DNA of 64,000 bases from Streptomyces sp. Ag109_O5-1 (GTDB lineage: Bacteria > Actinomycetota > Actinomycetes > Streptomycetales > Streptomycetaceae): positions 3,906,001 through 3,970,000 of the forward strand of contig NZ_RKQF01000001.1 in assembly GCF_003814875.1 (NCBI RefSeq). The letters are read 5' to 3'. Position 1 is the first letter of the stretch. Each line of letters opens with the position of its first letter. The position numbers and the translations under genes are program-made. The notes beneath the pieces were generated by a model, which saw only the letters and a program-made list of their open reading frames with translations, was not told the origin of the DNA and searched no databases. Positions 61,703 through 64,000 of the stretch are shown here, one piece after another.

Positions 61703-62706
61703 GAGAGCCTCACCCGCGGGTCGGCGGCCGCGTAGAGCAGGTCCACCAGGAGATTTGCGATCACTACGAAGAATGCGGCGAGCAGGGTCACGCCGAGGAT
61801 CGGGGGCAGGTCGTTGTCGTCGATGGCCTGCACCGCGTACTGGCCGACACCGTGCAGGGAGAACACGGTCTCGGTGATCACCGCGCCGCCGAGCAGCAGA
61901 CCGAGGTCCATGCCGAAGACGGTGATGATCGGGGTGAGCGCGGCGCGCAGTCCGTGCCGGACGACGACCTTGCGCTCGCGCAGGCCCTTGGCGCGGGCCG
62001 TGCGGATGTAGTCCTCGTTCATCGTCTCCAGCATGCCCGAGCGGGTGAGCCGCGCGTAGATGGCCGAATACAGGAGCGCGAGCGAGCACCAGGCGGGGAT
62101 CAGGGTGTTGGCCCACTGTGCCGGGTTCTCGGTGAACGGGACGTACGTGCGGCCGAAGATCGGCCACTGGTAGGTGAAGAGCAGGATCGCCAGGTTGCCG
62201 GTGAAGAACATGGGCAGCGAGACGCCCGCGAGGGCCACACCCATGAAGGTGCGGTCGAAGAAGGAGCGCGGCTTCAGCGCGGAGACCACGCCGATCGCCA
62301 CGCCGGAGACCAGCCACAGCACGGCGGCGCCGGCGGCCAGCGACAGGGTCACCGGCATCCGGGAGGTCAGCTGCGGCCAGACCGCCTGGTGGGTCTTGAA
62401 GGAGTAGCCGAAGCACGGCGCGTCGCAGTGCACCGTGGTGGGGCCCAGGTCGTAGGTGGCGCCGGAGACGATCCCCTTGATGAAGTGCCAGTACTGGACG
62501 TAGACGGGCTGGTCCAGACCGAGGTTGTGCTTGACCGCGGCGATGTCCGCCTTCGACGGGCTCTTGCCGATGTACTGCTGCGCCAACTGGTCGGCGGTCT
62601 GCCCGGCCAGCCGCGGCAGCACGAAGAAGATGGCGAAGGTGACCGCGGAGACGACCAGCAGCAGGATCACCGCTGCGAGCGTCCGACGGAGGATGTACGA
62701 GATCAC
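61699..62706 (-). CDS. Oligopeptide ABC transporter permease (OppB-type)
   Basis: A 335-residue inner-membrane protein with six main helices. It begins MISYILRRTLAAVILLLVVS, typical of DppB/OppB. A ~60-residue periplasmic loop follows helix 1, and the EAA loop reads YIRTARAKGLRERKVVVRHG. GTG 62706 has no ribosome-binding site. A 14-bp hairpin lies between it and the binding-protein gene upstream, so it is probably expressed below the binding protein by read-through. The OppC-type partner is not in the window. Confidence 0.92.
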   Translation of the reverse strand: MISYILRRTLAAVILLLVVSAVTFAIFFVLPRLAGQTADQLAQQYIGKSPSKADIAAVKHNLGLDQPVYVQYWHFIKGIVSGATYDLGPTTVHCDAPCFGYSFKTHQAVWPQLTSRMPVTLSLAAGAAVLWLVSGVAIGVVSALKPRSFFDRTFMGVALAGVSLPMFFTGNLAILLFTYQWPIFGRTYVPFTENPAQWANTLIPAWCSLALLYSAIYARLTRSGMLETMNEDYIRTARAKGLRERKVVVRHGLRAALTPIITVFGMDLGLLLGGAVITETVFSLHGVGQYAVQAIDDNDLPPILGVTLLAAFFVVIANLLVDLLYAAADPRVRLS

Positions 62707-62719
62707 GGGGATCGGCGCT

Positions 62720-62751
62720 GGTGCCCGCGGGCCTCTCGGCCCGCGGGCACC
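62720..62751 (-). terminator. Intercistronic hairpin between binding protein and permease
   Basis: A perfect 14-bp stem (62720-62733 with 62738-62751) and TCTC loop. It is probably a partial terminator or mRNA-stabilising stem that raises binding-protein levels relative to the permease. Confidence 0.7.
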
Positions 62752-62778
62752 AATGCCTTCACCTGCCTTCCGGGGCTG

Positions 62779-64000
62779 CTACTTCGACGCTACGCCGATG
62801 TTGAGGTAGTCGTACTGACCGCTGAAGGCCGCCGTGGAGACCAGGTTGGTGTAGTTGGTCGGGCGGGCCAGCAGGACCTTGAAGTAGGTCAGCGGCACGA
62901 GGGCGGCGTCGTCCATGGTCTGCTTGTCGATCTGCGTGTAGATGCTGTTGCGCTCGGTGGTGTCCTGCGTACCGATCGCCTTCGCCAGCAGGTCGTTGAC
63001 CGACTTGTTGTTGTACTGCGACAGATTGGTGTTACCGGACTGGCTGATCGCCTGGCCGTTCAGGATCTGCTGCAGGAAGCCGTAGCCGGACGGCCAGTCG
63101 GCGCCCCACTGCATCATGATCAGGCCGATGTTCTGCTGCTCGGTGAACTTCGGGACACCCGCGTAGTCGGTGAAGTACTTGCCCGACGGGTACTGCTTGA
63201 GGGTGGCGTTGATGCCGACCTTCTTCAGCGAGTTGATGATCGCCGTGGCGGCGTCGATCTCCGGCTGACGGTCGGAACGCGCCGAGATGTTGGTGTTGAT
63301 CGCGGTCTTGCCGCAGGCCTTCAGCTGCTCCTTGGCCTTGGCGACGTCACCCTTGCTGCCGGTGGTGGCGTACTCATCGGCCTTCGAGTAGCCCGTGATG
63401 TCCGGCGGCAGCACCGTGGAGGCGACCTCACCGCGGATCGGGCCGCCCTCGGCGGTCTGCACGGAGACCTTGTCGACGGCGTACTCGACGGCCTTGCGGC
63501 ACGCGACGTTGTCGAACGGCTTCACCTTGGTGTTGATCGCCATGTAGACCAGGCGGCCACCGTAGGTGTTGTCCGTGTTGGCCTTCTTGCTGGCGTCGGT
63601 GAGCACCTGGGCCTGCGTGGCGGCCTGGACACCCGAGCCGCCGAGGTCGATCGCGTCGCCGGCGAGGACGTCCTTGTCGATCGTCTCCGCGTTGACCTTC
63701 AGGTTGACGACGATCTTGTCCGGCAGCTGCTTGCGCAGCGGGTCGGTCTTCGGGTCCCAGTTCTTGTTGCGGACCAGCACGGCCTGCTTGCCGTCCTGGT
63801 AGCTCTGGAACTGGTACGAGCCCGAGGACACGATGTTCTTGACGTAGTCGACGCCGTTGTCCTTGGCCTGCGGGACCGGGGCCGTCTGCGGGGCCGAGAC
63901 CAGGTAGTCGAACTCCTGGAAGGCCGTCTTCAGGTGGAAGACGATCGTGGTGTCGTCCGGGGTCTCGATGGACGCGAGGCCCTTGGCGCTCTTGTCCTTG
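62779..64000 (-). CDS. Oligopeptide-binding protein, SBP family 5 (5' end off window)
   Basis: The C-terminal 406 codons of a family-5 solute-binding protein; the signal peptide and lipobox would lie beyond 64000. Typical features are VFHLKTAFQEFDYLVSAP, IVSSGSYQFQSYQDGKQAVL, LVYMAINTKVKPFDNVACRK, AVEYAVDKVSVQ and NIGLIMMQWGADWPSGYGFL. The family binds di- and oligopeptides outside the membrane and hands them to the permease. It is the most upstream visible gene of the transporter operon. In Streptomyces such systems include BldK, but I cannot equate this one with it. Confidence 0.9.
   Translation of the reverse strand, partial: KDKSAKGLASIETPDDTTIVFHLKTAFQEFDYLVSAPQTAPVPQAKDNGVDYVKNIVSSGSYQFQSYQDGKQAVLVRNKNWDPKTDPLRKQLPDKIVVNLKVNAETIDKDVLAGDAIDLGGSGVQAATQAQVLTDASKKANTDNTYGGRLVYMAINTKVKPFDNVACRKAVEYAVDKVSVQTAEGGPIRGEVASTVLPPDITGYSKADEYATTGSKGDVAKAKEQLKACGKTAINTNISARSDRQPEIDAATAIINSLKKVGINATLKQYPSGKYFTDYAGVPKFTEQQNIGLIMMQWGADWPSGYGFLQQILNGQAISQSGNTNLSQYNNKSVNDLLAKAIGTQDTTERNSIYTQIDKQTMDDAALVPLTYFKVLLARPTNYTNLVSTAAFSGQYDYLNIGVASK

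Overview
This window looks like a piece of the core chromosome of a Streptomyces species. The evidence is the very high G+C content with strong third-position bias (nearly every gene has long antisense shadow reading frames), GTG and TTG starts, rare TTA leucine codons restricted to regulators, Tat-type secreted proteins, and a gene order (serA-ilvC-ilvN-ilvB ... gatBAC ... rmdB-ligA ... mnmA ... iscS ... opp) that I recall from the S. coelicolor SCO5476-SCO5515 interval. No tRNA, rRNA, CRISPR array, phage or complete insertion sequence was seen.

Layout. 0-5 kb: a MocR-type regulator and a divergent MFS exporter, then a TetR regulator with a divergent 14-helix exporter that has a visible repeat operator and an apparently leaderless promoter. 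4.9-10.5 kb: serA and the ilvB-ilvN-ilvC branched-chain amino-acid genes, all on the minus strand, with a textbook attenuator (13-residue Ile-Leu-Val-Leu leader peptide plus U-tract terminator) ahead of ilvB. 10.5-20.7 kb: a membrane-bound PAS-GGDEF-EAL protein whose EAL half is degenerate, a hydroxyacid dehydrogenase, an aldo/keto reductase, a GSDH lipoprotein and a large LuxR-family ATPase regulator. 20.9-25.8 kb: membrane proteins, an acetyltransferase overlapping an MMPL transporter, and a methyltransferase. 25.9-29.5 kb: the gatC-gatA-gatB amidotransferase operon. 29.5-31 kb: a 166-bp MITE-like element and a DUF4267-cupin operon with two palindromic operators but no surviving regulator. 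31-40.3 kb: rmdB (intact GGDEF-EAL, with a TTA codon), ligA, a MetE-like protein and a large AfsR/SARP regulator (TTA codon, 13 tandem 17-residue repeats).

40.4-44.3 kb holds an IclR regulator, an SDR, a LOG-family protein, a DUF427 protein and mnmA. 44.3-51.3 kb is an accessory stretch of Tat-exported proteins (amidase, multicopper oxidase, intradiol-dioxygenase-like protein), interrupted by at least four truncated genes (esterase, FG-GAP protein, SDR tail, LeuA-type tail) and a beta-helix protein that has lost its head. It lies between mnmA and iscS, whose products act in the same tRNA thiolation pathway. 51.5-59 kb: iscS, small membrane proteins, a TetR regulator, a Gly/Pro-rich lipoprotein, a thioesterase, a membrane-anchored esterase, a TRIC/UPF0126 channel protein and an M1 peptidase. 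59-64 kb: an oligopeptide ABC transporter (binding protein, one permease, two ATPases); the second permease is not in the window.

Two themes link the genes. One is cyclic-di-GMP turnover by two GGDEF-EAL proteins, one of them potentially bldA-controlled. The other is translational control through TTA codons, leaderless starts and four-base GTGA overlaps.
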